DNA from: Adiantum capillus-veneris
Taxonomy: Eukaryota; Streptophyta; Polypodiopsida; Polypodiales; Pteridaceae
DNA: 64,000 nt
Direction: 5' to 3'
NCBI GenBank assembly: GCA_014529385.2
Contig: CM043969.1
Span: 68,477,676 to 68,541,675, forward strand
The position numbers and the translations under genes were made by a program. The notes beneath the pieces were generated by a model. It worked only from the letters and a program-made list of their open reading frames with translations, did no database searches and was not told the origin of the DNA. Positions 21,896 through 33,227 of the stretch are shown piece by piece (within the stretch, counting starts at the first letter, position 1; the number at the start of each line of letters is the position of its first letter).

Positions 21896-22549
21896 GTTTT
21901 AAAAGCATTAAAAAGCCTTTAATAGCTTTTCCCACCAACCCTACCAAGGTTAGATTAGCAAACTCACATGCGTGGACCAAAACTAATGTTTTTCATGATG
22001 GTTAAAAGAAGTGAAAAAAGAACTTTTCACGAAAATCAACATAACTTTCACATACGGAGTCCGATTGCAAAACGTTTTCTATGAGCCTGTAGCTTGAGAG
22101 CGGCTCTACGCTTTTTTGAACAAACCCTGTTCGAAAAACAAGTTTTATGAACAATTTTCAAAAAAACGACGTTTAAGGGGTCAAAAAATTCGACGAAGTT
22201 AGGGGTGTCTAGAAATAGTTTTTTGAGAGTTTTGGGAAAATAATACTCACAAGTTGGACATAGTTTTGACTTCCCTTGGCTAGAACCTCTTAGGATCAAT
22301 GAGTGAGAGACCCACCTCCACCAACCCTCTTCCTTAACCGATTTCCTTGCACCTTTTTGCATGTAAAATTGTCATGCTACAACACGTAAAACACCAGGAC
22401 TATAATCACCAATAATGGATTTACACATAAACAACTGAGATAAAAACCTCATTGTATTTTGAATGTCCATCAACGCTCAATTGTCATAGCATAATCTCCA
22501 AGGCCACCTATACTCGAACTAATGTCCTATCCTAAAAGAAAACTATATG
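21896..22549. other. no gene seen
   Basis: Unique-looking sequence with poorly supported short open frames only. It includes a purine-rich minus-strand stretch near 22,048-22,362 that I cannot assign. Confidence 0.5.
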
Positions 22550-23530
22550 ACTAACTAGGCTCGAACTTAAGTTTGAGCCACTCATGCAACTACTTTGAAG
22601 CCTCACCTTCTTGTAAGCTCCGACTCTTTTGATAGGTCATTCAAGGAAACTTGGGTTTGATGTAAAGCTCATCATTACCTTGGCTCCACCTTACAACTCT
22701 ATAAATGTATAATATAGCTCAAACTTCAATTTGAGTCTCCTTCCAAATTCAAGGCTACTTCAACATAGCTTGGGTTTTTTCTCACATCTATTGTTGCTCG
22801 TAGATTTCTAACACTTGAATGTGCATCTATGCTCAAACTTGAGTTTGAGCCTTCTACCGAATTCCATGGGTACGTCCATGTAACTTGGGCTACATCTTGC
22901 AACCCGTGTGACAAGTATAGATTTCTAATACTTGGATGTACATTTAGGCTCAAACTTGAGATCGAGCCACCTACAAAATTCCATGCTTGCCTCTATGAAA
23001 CTTTGGCTTTGTGAAACTCTTTTTATCTAAGTATTTATAGCACTTAGATGTACATCTAGGATCAAACTTGAGCTTGAGCCTCCTACCCTCGTGCGTGGGT
23101 TGACTTATAGCTTGAGATCCATCTTGCAACTATTTTAAGCTAAAGATTTCTAGCACTTAGACCTACATTTAGGCTCCATCTATGCTCCGGCATTGTAACT
23201 TAGGCACCATATTGGACCTATTTTCAGCTTTAGATTTTTAGCACTTAGATGTACATTTAGGCTCAAACTTGAGCTTGAGCCTCCTACCATCCCCAATGGG
23301 TTGATCCAGTATAACTCGAGATACATCTTGTAACTCTTGTGAGCTATATATTTCTAGCACTTGGATATGCATAAAGGCTCCATCCTCCTATCAAATTCCA
23401 TGGGTGCCTCTGCAATGTAACATAGTCCCTATCTTGCAACTCTTGTCAGCTTTATATTTCTAGCACTTGGATGTACATACAGGCTCAAACTTGAGCTCGA
23501 GCCTCCTACCATCCTCCATGGATTGACTCA
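22550..23530. repeat. second palindrome array, CTTGAG variety
   Basis: After one CTTAAG copy at 22,558-22,579 come copies centred on CTTGAG: 22,831-22,850 (GCTCAAACTTGAGTTTGAGC), 22,948-22,968, 23,059-23,080, 23,260-23,281 and 23,482-23,502. Each is preceded by TTTCTAGCACTTGGATGTAC-like sequence and followed by CCTCCTACC and a CCATGGGTTGACTC-like section. Monomers are ~110-130 bp. The arms match those of the first array, but the rest of the monomer differs. Confidence 0.85.
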
Positions 23531-23647
23531 GTGTAGATTTTCTTAATTGAATGGGATGCAAGATTTTACCAAAATTGTGAGTGTATCTTGGGAATGCATT
23601 AAATTTTGAGTTATATGTTCAGACATACAATTTTATTGATATCTCTT

Positions 23648-23837
23648 GATTTTCTCAAAAATTGCACGGTCCAAAACAAGGTGATTCAGTGTTTCTTGTT
23701 GATGGTTCCACAAGGAAAGCTCGTGGGGTTATTCATTCCATTGATGCATCTCAACGTTGTGGTTTTGAATTGATTGGCACAACATGTGTGGCAATACATG
23801 TACTAGAAAGTTTTGATGACACCTTCTTGATTCCATT
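23648..23837 (+). pseudogene. 5' part of a DUF8039-like coding segment, cut by Gypsy-1
   Basis: The frame opens after a TGA at 23,645-23,647 and reads GPKQGDSVFLVDGSTRKARG, then a GFELIGTTCVAIHVLES section to FLIPF, where Gypsy-1 is inserted. The pattern (a short 'G-V-H/S' strand, a conserved V-x-V-x-x-V-L, then D-x-x-L-x-P) resembles the plant DUF8039 module found in transposase-related proteins. It resumes at 32,709 in the same frame. The N-terminus is not visible: upstream is the second palindrome array, so either earlier exons lie further away or the gene is 5' truncated. Confidence 0.45.
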
Positions 23838-25434
23838 TGTAACATTTAATGGCCTAATAACTTATGTGTAGCGGAAATTAGCATGAACATAGTGGGCATT
23901 TCATTAGAATAGATTCCTAATGAGAATTATAAGAGTGCTTGGGTGGAGAGAGCAACAAAAAGCATAACACCTAGTTAGATAGCATCGACAATACTTTCAA
24001 AAGAGAGAGAAATTAAGCTATTGACAACAATTGAGGCCCGGATTTTCATGGAGCCGGTCCCCCCTCCAAAATGCTTTGTATTATGGTTTCTCCCATCAAG
24101 AGAGACATTGTACAATACAATTCTTTGTGTTCCTTCAAGACTAGCCGGTGCAATGAAGATGGAAACTTCATGCACTAAGCAAAACACTTAACAAACACAA
24201 CTTGAAATATCCCCGTTCTCAGACCCAAGACCTCACACACCTTCGAAGATGGTGAGAGCTAGTAGGGTATGAGAGTAGATTGAGAGGAAGAAGGAGTATC
24301 TTACGAGAAAGATGTACATCTCCTCACATAATCACTCATATGTAGCATAGCTTAGCTTAGTAATTAGCTTGGGAGAGGAGATGATCATGCATTGAAGCTT
24401 GGCTCTTGGTTGGATTTGCATCCACATGCCAAGAGAGTGTTGATGTAGGCTTCTATCTCACAAGCTTGGAGTAGGTGATGAGTTCTCCATTAAAGCTTGG
24501 GAAGAGATAGTCTTCTCTTTCTTCACACATGAGCTTGTGTGAGTGTGTGTGTGTGATAATGCCTTGAAAAAATCAGCCCCCTCTCTCTCTTGGGCGAGCC
24601 CTCTTGCTAATTGCTCTTGCTGAAGCCTCATTGGCCCTCCCCAAGTCAAGCCAATTACAATTAAGCAGCATAAGTGATAGCCTTCTGACATGTGTCCCCC
24701 TTTCCCCTTTTGTGAGAGATTTAGGTAATTAAATAATTAAACTAAAATCTCATTGGACCCCTTTGCCTCCTGGCCAATAGGAATCAGGCAAGCCATGGGG
24801 CTCCTGAATGCTCATTGGACCCCTTGGGAGACTGCCCAATAGTCTTCTAGGAGACTTAATTCTCATTGGTTTCTTTTATTAAATGTTTTTAAATTAATTA
24901 AACTAGATTTACTCTAGCTTAATTCTCATTGGTCCACTTCAAGGGTCATCCAATAGAAATTGGGCACACCTTGTGGGCATCTGGCCTAGAGAGCTGACAT
25001 GTGTCCCTCATTCCCTTTGTGTAAAGGGAGCCTGTGTGTGTGTGTGTGTGTGTGTGGATTTCTCTCTCATCCCCTACCTTTAGGGCTCGCCCCCTCCCAT
25101 GTAGGGATGTGCAAAGACTTTTAGGGCACACACAAAGCATCCAATTTTCCCTAGGGTTGACCTTTGGACACAACCTTTGAATTTTGGAACCTTAGCATTT
25201 TGGAAGTCTTAATGGGCTGAACCTTAGGGTCTTTTTAGCCCATTGTTGCACATGGCTCTTTTGCAGATGGCCCCCCCTTTGGATCCCTATTTTCCCTCCT
25301 TTGGATCCCTACTGTGACCGGTCTGCTAGCTTAACCAATATTCTAGCTTTTTCTCCCCTGGCCTTCCCCACATTAAATGATCAGTTTAATATGAGAAAAT
25401 CATTTAGGAGAATTAGATATTGATTATTATGACA
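23838..25434 (-). repeat. Gypsy-1 3' LTR
   Basis: 1,597 bp. It contains a (TG)n run near 25,034 that is longer than in the partner LTR. The short open frames inside are duplicated in both LTRs and are not genes. Confidence 0.93.
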
Positions 25435-25790
25435 TTACCTCTCTCTTGAAATCATAGTCATCCTCGACTATGGTGTAGAGAAGATAAAGCATGTTCATGA
25501 GTCCTTTTCTTAGCGGGTAGAGGATCCCTATGTTACCCTACGACATCATTCCACAATGGATGACTAGTCCATTTGGCACTTGAGAGCCTGAGGCTGCCGC
25601 AAGCATGTCTGCACATTAGTCCTATCAGTCTTCCATAGTAGAGTGACAAGCTCTACTTGGTGTTTGGGAGACGTCGTCTCCACAAACTTGATCTAAGCAT
25701 GCATACTACTTCATTTTTGTACACAAATAAAGAAAAACAGAGTCTTATAAGACAAAAATTTTATTCATTTTGTACATTTTGTACATTTGC

Positions 25791-28552
25791 TTACTCTTGG
25801 GAAGCATTGTAAGCATTGACAAGGTTTAGGTTATCCTTTAATTGTATGCCTTGCATCCATCTAGCATCTTCAAAAGGATAATTCTTAAACTTAATAAGAT
25901 ATCATCGGATAGTCTTACCGCCTCTTAGTACCTTGTCTTCATGTCGGAGAATGGACTCGGGCTGCAGCACCTCTTCTTGGTCCTCGATCTCCGGTGGGTC
26001 TTCAATAGTTGGTTCTTGAGGTGGCTCTCCTTTGTAAGGCTTTAATAGGATCACATGAAAAGCATTGTGTATGAGCCAATGATTGGGCAACTTGAGTTGA
26101 TAGGCCATCTCATTGATTGGCCTAAGAATCTGAAAGGGACCATAGTACCTTTTTGCTAGTTTAGCATAGTACTTTTGGTGACCCGTAGGATTCTTGCCCG
26201 TTGTGTGCCTTAATCGAGCCTTGGGAAACTTTAACAAGACCCAATCGTTTTCTTTAAAGGCTTGGGCTCTTCTCTGCTTGTCAGCAGCAGCCTTTTGCCT
26301 TTGCTGTGAGATAGAGATAGCATCTTTAATCTTTTGGAAAGATTCTTGTAGGTCTCGGCTATACTCATCTGCAGCGAAGATCTTCCCATGTACCTTAAGT
26401 AGCAAGGGACGTTTTGATCTTCCCTCAATTACCTCGAAAGGTGCTTTTCCCGTGGAAGTATGTACAGTGTTATTGTAAGCATACTCCACTAAGGGTAAGT
26501 ACTTCTCCCATTGGGATCTTTGATCTACTTCCGTTACATAGGCTTTTAGTAGATTGAGAATGGTTAGGTTAGCTATTTCACTTTGGCCATCAGTTTGTGG
26601 ATGATAGGCCGAAGAGAAGTTTAGCCTTGTTCCTAAATTCTCAAAGAGACCCTTCCAAAAATTACTGGTCATTCTAGGATCTCTATCCGACACTATGGAC
26701 ATGGGCAAGCCATGGTACTTGAAAATTTGTGAAATAAAGAGGGTTGCCATTTGATGGGCTTTGATAGTGTTTTTGACAAGTATAAAATGAGCTTGTTTAC
26801 TAAACCTGTCTACTATCGTCCATATTCCCGTATTCCCATGGATAGACTTAGGCAATCCAAAGATAAAATCCATGGATATGCTCTCCCATGGTGAATTAGG
26901 GATTGGCAAGGGTTGAAGCAATCCAAGTTGCTTCCCTCTATCAAATTTTGTCTTTTGGCATACCACACATTTGGAAACATACTCTTGTATGTTCACTTTC
27001 ATGGTAGGCCAATAGAAATATGTTTCAATTCCCTTTAAGGTAGACTGAATCCCTCTATGCCCCGCATAAGGTGGAGCATGAGATTCATACATTACTTTCT
27101 CACGTAGTGAGTTACTAACGCATAGTCTATTGCCATAGAGAAGATAACCATCTTGTAAAGTAAATGGTTCTTCTTTCTTCCCTAATGCAAGGGCTGAAAT
27201 CACATCTCTAAAATCGGGATCAATAGCATACTCATCTATCATTGAAGATAGATCATTGTGAGTTGCTATGGAAACCGCATTCACTCTCGGCCGTCTTGAG
27301 AGTGCATCAGCTACTTGATTATGCTTGCCAGCAATGTGAGCAATATGAAAATGAAATTGCGAAAGGAAATTTTCCCACCTCATTTGTTTTTCGGAGAGCT
27401 TGGTCTGCGTCATGAAGTACTTAAGACTTTGGTGATCCGTTCGCAGAATGAAAGGATTCCCCAATAAATAGTGCTTCCATGAGTCTAAGGCATGTAGAAC
27501 TGCAAGGAGTTCCTTTCGTATATGCCTAGAGCTTGCTCAACAGGGTCGAGCCTTCGACTCTCATAACCTATGGCGTGCCCTTCTTGCAGCAAAACAGCTC
27601 CAAGGCAATCACCACAAGCATCGCATTGGACCTCAAATGGTTTTGAGAGATCCGGTAGTGTAAGCACAGGTTAAGAGATAAGCTTTTCGAAAGCATTGTT
27701 CTCCTTAGCAGACCATGTATACCTAACTCTTTTCTTTGTTAGGTCATGTAATGGTCCCGTAATTTGTGAGAACTTTTCTATGAAGCGTCTATAGTATGCA
27801 CACATACCTATGAAGCTTCTTAGTTCATGAAGATTCCTTGGTTTAGGCCATCCTTTTATTACCTCTAACTTGGATGGATCCATTTGGATGCCATCTTGAG
27901 AGATAATGTGACCTAAATACTGAATCTCTTGCAAGAAAAAATCACTTTTCTTTCGATTAACATAAAGTTTATTCTCTGTTAAAACTTGAAATATTACCTG
28001 GAGGTGTTGCTTGTGTTCCTCCAGTGAATTAGAGTAGATGATAATATCATCAAAGAACACTCCAGTGAAGGTTCGATGAGGCCTGAACAGCTTCTCCATC
28101 AAGCGGTTGAATGTGGCTGGTGCATTGGTCAAGCCAAAAGGCATGACAATGTATTTGTAAAGACCAAATGTAGTACGAAATGCAGTCTTTACAATGTCTT
28201 GATCAACTATCCTTATTTGATGATAGCCACTTTTTAGGTCAACCCTACTGAAGTAGGTCGATCCTTGTAGCTTATCAAATAGGTCTTCTACCCGTGGAAC
28301 GGGAAACCTACTCTTGATAGTGATCCTATTTAGTGCTCTATAGTCGACACACATACGATATGTGCCGTCTTTCTTTTGCACTAATAGCACAGGTGAGCAA
28401 AATGGAGATGAGCTTGGCCTAACCATACCCTTCTCAACTAACTCATGCACTTGCCGCATAATCTCCTCTTGTTGAGCTGGAGAAACTCTATAAGGAGGTT
28501 TATTAGGCGGTGCACTTCCTGGAAGAAGTTCAATTGCATGGTCATCATTACC
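25791..28552 (-). pseudogene. Gypsy-1 pol: reverse transcriptase, RNase H, integrase, chromodomain
   Basis: Reverse transcriptase has MCVDYRALN and GVFFDDIIIYS (F-x-D-D). A TAA at 27,671-27,673 and a frameshift near 27,525 separate it from the rest of RNase H (TDHQSLKYF). Integrase has the zinc region (HAPPYAGHRG, CVVCQKTK) and a complete catalytic set: MDFIFGLPKS, SDRDPRMTS and HPQTDGQSE. A TGA at 25,902-25,904 falls in the chromodomain, which continues in frame as YLIKFKNYPFEDARWMQ to a TAA at 25,791-25,793. In working relatives the chromodomain directs integration to chosen chromatin. Confidence 0.92.
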
Positions 28553-30727
28553 TCATTTAGGAGGTAGCTCACAAGGGATGTAGTCAATAAAAACATCTTG
28601 AAACCCCTTGAGAAAATTGGATAACTCTAATTCCTTTTGGTTGCTTTTATTTTCTTTTGCTAAAGCATTAGGTTCATTTTGAGAGTCTTTAACAAAAATC
28701 ATGTACACGGAAATAGAGCTCTTTATTGACTTGTTGAAAGCTGGTGTATGTACAATGGGGATGGTGTTACCCATTTCCTTAGCATCTATATACATGTTTT
28801 TTTCCCTGAACTTAAAGGAGATTCTCCTTTCAAGAAATTTAACATCGGCAGCCAGGCGGTCAAACCATGGTGCCCCTAGGATTACATCCTCATGCTTGAG
28901 AGGAGAGATAAAGAAGTCCTCTTTGTCCACATAGCCTTGGACATGAAGCCTCAATTTCCCAATTAAGGGAGTGACTGAAGCTTCTTGCCCCTTGAAGGCA
29001 CTGTCTGTGGGTAGGACATCTCCCATCTCATAGGATTGTATTCCTAGCTTGGTGGCCAACTCTATAGATATAAAATTGTGAGTAGAACCAGGGTCAAAGA
29101 GAATAAAAGCATCATGTTCTCTTACCTTTCCCCAAGCATGGCATAGAGGAGATCCTCTGTGGTGAGTTTGGCGAGTCTCCTCCTCTTGGATTTCAACCAA
29201 GGAAGCTCTAGGAGGATCTTGGCGGTTGTTCTTTTGGGGACAAGCGCGGTACGCATGCCCTTGTTCGCCGCACTTGAAACACCGGTTATCCTTACGATAA
29301 CGCTCAAGCTCTTCAGGAGAGAGTTTATTCTTACCTTTGTAAACTCCCTTCTCTTTAGCTTTGTTGGAGTTGCCCTTAGGAGACTTTTGGACATTGTCCT
29401 TCCCCTTAGGCTCATTGGAACCCTTGTTTTCCGGGGGCTTATTATTTCTTTTTGCCCCCATTTGGAAATTGATTCGAGAGGCGACCATAGTGTGGTGTAT
29501 TACCGCCGATATGGTACGTGGTCTTTGGGAGTTGACATACTCCGCCCTTTCTTCGGTTAAGCCCGCACAAAATTGTTGCTTTTGCTCTCCAAAATCCAAC
29601 TTTTTGAAGACAGTGGCTTTGAGTTGTAGGTCCCAAAACTTGTCTACATATTTGTGGATAGATTCATTGGGAGAGAGCTTTAAGCTTCGCCATTCGGTGA
29701 GTACTTTGTCTTTGGCATCAGTGCCCAAAAACTGCTTCATAATGGAAGCTCTTAAAGCTTTCCATGTTCGTGGAGCTTCACCGTTGGCTTGTAGGCTAGA
29801 CCACCATTGTCTGGAGGACTTTTGAAAGTGCATAGCTACATGGCGTAGCTTAGAGGACTCCGTGAAGCCCTCATCTCCAAACGCCGCATCGAATTGTTGG
29901 ATAAAGGCCAAGACTTTGTCCATAGCACCAAAGGTACCATCATAGGTAAGGAAAGAGGTGCTCTTCCCTCCCTCTTTGAATTTCTTCAACTTGGACGACC
30001 TCTTCCATGCGGCATAGGATTTCCTATGGCCTCTTCTTTTTGATGGTTCAAAGGTTGCACCATCACTTTCTTCAGAAGGTGAAGAATTTGAAGAAGGTGG
30101 AGAAGAGGGTGACCTCTTTCTCGCCTTTTTCTTGTCTTGATCTTTGTCATCTTCACCATAGCTTTCATAAGAGGAAGAGGATGAAGAAGATGGAGAAGAG
30201 GGTGTCCTCTTTCTCGCCTTTTTCTTCTCTTGCTTTTTATCATCCCTCTTTGAATTATGGCGTGGAGAAGAGTGTGATGGTCTTCTCTGCTTTGGTGGTG
30301 ATGGAGAGCGTTGAGCCCGCCGTCCTCGTGGAGCCATCTCCGCCGAGGTGACGGGAGACTCGCTTCTTTCTCATTCCTTCGGTGGAGGCTCTTGAGTTTT
30401 CCTTTGGGGAGGAGATGCATCATCAAGAAGTAAATTCTTGAGCCCTTCATATGGATTCTCTTTTTCTTCCCGAATCGGAGAGAGACCTCTTTTGGTAGTC
30501 TCACAAGGAGTCTTCCTAGGTGTTCTCTCGTCATGGTGATGAGCTTGGAGAATCCCGTGAGCACGGAGCTGCCATTGCACTTCACTTTGGAGAGATGGAT
30601 TGCCCATGGCTTGTTGAAGCCTAGAAACAAGATAGTTAACAAGCATTGAAGCATCATTAGTAGCTTGCTCATGAGCAAAATCAAAGTTATCAACATTAAT
30701 TTCACTCACTTTACTATTGACAGCCAT
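28553..30727 (-). pseudogene. Gypsy-1 gag and protease
   Basis: It starts at ATG 30,727. A ~118-residue N-terminal part is cut by a TGA at 30,371-30,373, then the same frame runs 594 codons to a TGA at 28,553-28,555. The frame contains a Ser/Arg/Lys-rich region, a retrotransposon gag helix region with ESSKLRHVAMHFQKSSRQWW, a CCHC knuckle CFKCGEQGHAYRAC and the protease site ILFDPGSTHNFIS (D-P-G). Both stops look like CGA changed to TGA, because the sequence on each side reads on as expected for the family. Confidence 0.9.
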
Positions 30728-31117
30728 TCTAACAACTTTTAGGTGTAAACTTTTTAGGTGTACTTTGGCACTTCAAGCCCTAGTTGCTACTCCTCTTTAC
30801 CCCTTTGGAAAAAGCACTCAAGCTACTATACCCGCGGCTCGAATACCATTAATTGCAAGGAATAGAAGAGAGGGTCTTTCGACACCAAAACAGCACCGCC
30901 TCCTCTCAAGCTTCTAATAGCTCAATAGTGGTTAATATTAAGACCATAGCTCTCGACGGTGATGCCCTGTTAAAGTGCACGAAGGTAGGCGCACTGCAAG
31001 GCTGACAAATCCCTATTCTACTTACTCACAGGCAATTAATAATACCAACCATTTGTAGCTAGCTTGAGGACCTCCCTTCTTGAGCAAGAAAAGAGAAACC
31101 TTGAGCTCTGATACCAA

Positions 31118-32708
31118 TGTAACATTTAATGGCCTAATAACTTATGTGTAGCGGAAATTAGCATGAACATAGTGGGCATTTCATTAGAATAGATTCCTAA
31201 TGAGAATTACAAGAGTGCTTGGGTGGAGAGAGCAACAAAAAGCATAACACCTAGTTAGATAGCATCGACAATACTTTCAAAAGAGAGAGAAATTAAGCTA
31301 TTGACAACAATTGAGGACCAGATTTTCATGGAGCCGGTCCCCCCTCCAAAAGGCTTTGTATTATGGTTTCTCCCATCAAGAGAGACATTGTACAATACAA
31401 TTCTTTGTGTTCCTTCAAGACTAGCTAGTGCAATGAAGATGGAAACTTCATGCACTAAGCAAAACACTTAACAAACACAACTTGAATTATCCCGGTTCTT
31501 AGACCCAAGACCTCACACACCTTCGAAGATGGTGAGAGCTAGTAGGGTATGAGAGTAGATTGAGAGGAAGAAGGAGTATCTTACGAGAAAGATGTACATC
31601 TCCTCACATAATCACTCATATGTAGCATAGCTTAGCTTAGTAATTAGCTTGGTAGAGGAGATGAGCATGCATTGAAGCTTGGCTCTTGGTTGGATTTGCA
31701 TCCACATGCCAAGAGAGTGTTGATGTAGGCTTCTATCTCACAAGCTTGGAGTAGGTGATGAGTTCTCCATTAAAGCTTGGGAAGAGATAGTCTTCTCTTT
31801 CTTCACACATGAGCTTGTGTGAGTGTGTGTGTGTGATAATGCCTTGAAAAAATCAGCCCCCTCTCTCTCTTGGGCGAGCCCTCTTGCTAATTGCTCTTGC
31901 TGAAGCCTCATTGGCCCTCCCCAAGTCAAGCTAATTACAATTAAGCAGCATAAGTGATAGCCTTCTGACATGTGTCCCCCTTTCCCCTTTTGTGAGAGCT
32001 TTAGGTAATTAAATAATTAAACTAAAATCTCATTGGACCCCTTTGCCTCCTGGCCAATAAGAATCAGGCAAGCCATGGGGCTCCTGAATGCTCATTGGAC
32101 CCCTTGGGAGACTGCCCAATAGTCTTCTAGGAGACTTAATTCTCATTGGTTTCTTTTATTAAATGTTTTTAAATTAATTAAACTAGATTTACTCTAGCTT
32201 AATTCTCATTGGTCCACTTCAAGGGTCATCCAATAGAAATTGGGCACACCTTGTGGGCATCTGGCCTAGGGAGTTGACATGTGTCCCTCATTCCCTTTGT
32301 GTAAAGGGAGCCTGTGTGTGTGTGTGTGTGGCTCTCTCTCTCATCCCCTACCTTTAGGGCTCGCCCCCTCCCATGTAGGGATGTGCAAAGACTTTTAGGG
32401 CACACACAAAGCATCCAATTTTCCCTAGGGTTGACCTTTGGACACAACCTTTGAATTTTGGAACCTTAGCATTTTGGAAGTCTTAATGGGCTGAACCTTA
32501 GGGTCTTTTTAGCCCATTGTTGCACATGGATCTTTTGCAGATGGCCCCCCCTTTGGATCCCTATTTTCCCTCCTTTGGATCCCTACTGTGGCCGGTCTGC
32601 TACCTTAACCAATATTCTAGCTTTTTCTCCCCTGGCCTTCCCCACATTAAATGATCAGTTTAATATGAGAAAATCATTTAGGAGAATTAGATATTGATTA
32701 TTATGACA
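31118..32708 (-). repeat. Gypsy-1 5' LTR
   Basis: 1,591 bp, near-identical to 23,838-25,434. The 390-bp leader between it and gag (30,728-31,117) is non-coding and holds the primer-binding site. Confidence 0.93.
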
Positions 32709-33227
32709 CCATTCGTCACAATGGATTGAAGAACCATGTCTCAAGCAGTTGGAAGCATCATCAAATGGCCATTGCATAATATTCTTATGGACAGAGGAAA
32801 ATCTCACACAATAGATGAGGATTTTCTTGTTGGTCAAGAAGATGGCTTGATAGATAGAGCGAGTTGGAAAGAGAAAAGAGTCATCCTTTGGGCTGACAAT
32901 AGATCTACCAAACTTGGTAATGGAGTGGTATTGCTGGTCCACCCATATGAGGCTATAAATTGTACTGAACTAGGTGAGAGTAGCTTGGGTGTCATTGTGG
33001 AAGGGTCGATGCATCCACATCAAAGTGATATTTCAAGTTTGAATTTGGTAAGCTGGCCTATTAGGCAGCTCACATTTGAGAATGGTGAGCCCTTGATCAA
33101 AGACACTGGATCCTCTTCTGCCATTGAGGGTATTCAAGATTTCCTCATGGAAGAAACGGGAGATTCCCTTGACAGCTTATATGCTTCCAGTGATGACTAT
33201 GAGGATGATGGAATACATAAACACTGA
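32709..33227 (+). pseudogene. DUF8039-like segment, continuation after Gypsy-1
   Basis: With the element and one CCATT removed, the frame of 23,648-23,837 runs straight into FVTMD, a TGA (probably from CGA), then TMSQAVGSIIKWPLHNILMD. The A-V/I-G-S-x-I-x-W-P motif is typical of the DUF8039 module, which supports the join. About 110 further residues follow, ending in an acidic stretch (DSLDSLYASSDDYEDDGIHKH) at a TGA (33,225-33,227). The large frame that follows starts in another register and overlaps this end, so a +1 shift or a short missing intron separates them. Confidence 0.5.

Larger units (their letters stand above)
23838..32708 (-). mobile_element. Gypsy-1: complete, inactivated chromodomain Gypsy element
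   Basis: LTRs 23,838-25,434 and 31,118-32,708; CCATT target duplications at 23,833-23,837 and 32,709-32,713. In the minus sense the LTR begins TGTCATAATAATC and ends AAATGTTACA. One base further is the tRNA-iMet primer-binding site (complement of 31,105-31,116). A polypurine-type CAAGAGAGAGGTAA precedes the 3' LTR. Order is gag, protease, reverse transcriptase, RNase H, integrase, chromodomain. Four nonsense codons and one frameshift break the frame. The two LTRs differ by scattered substitutions and a shorter (TG)n. It interrupts the DUF8039/DUF7869-like gene. Confidence 0.95.

Noticed and set aside
24458-25173. Open frames inside the Gypsy-1 LTR (repeated at 31,738-32,447)
   Set aside because: Present in both LTRs, short and repeat-containing; no coding features.
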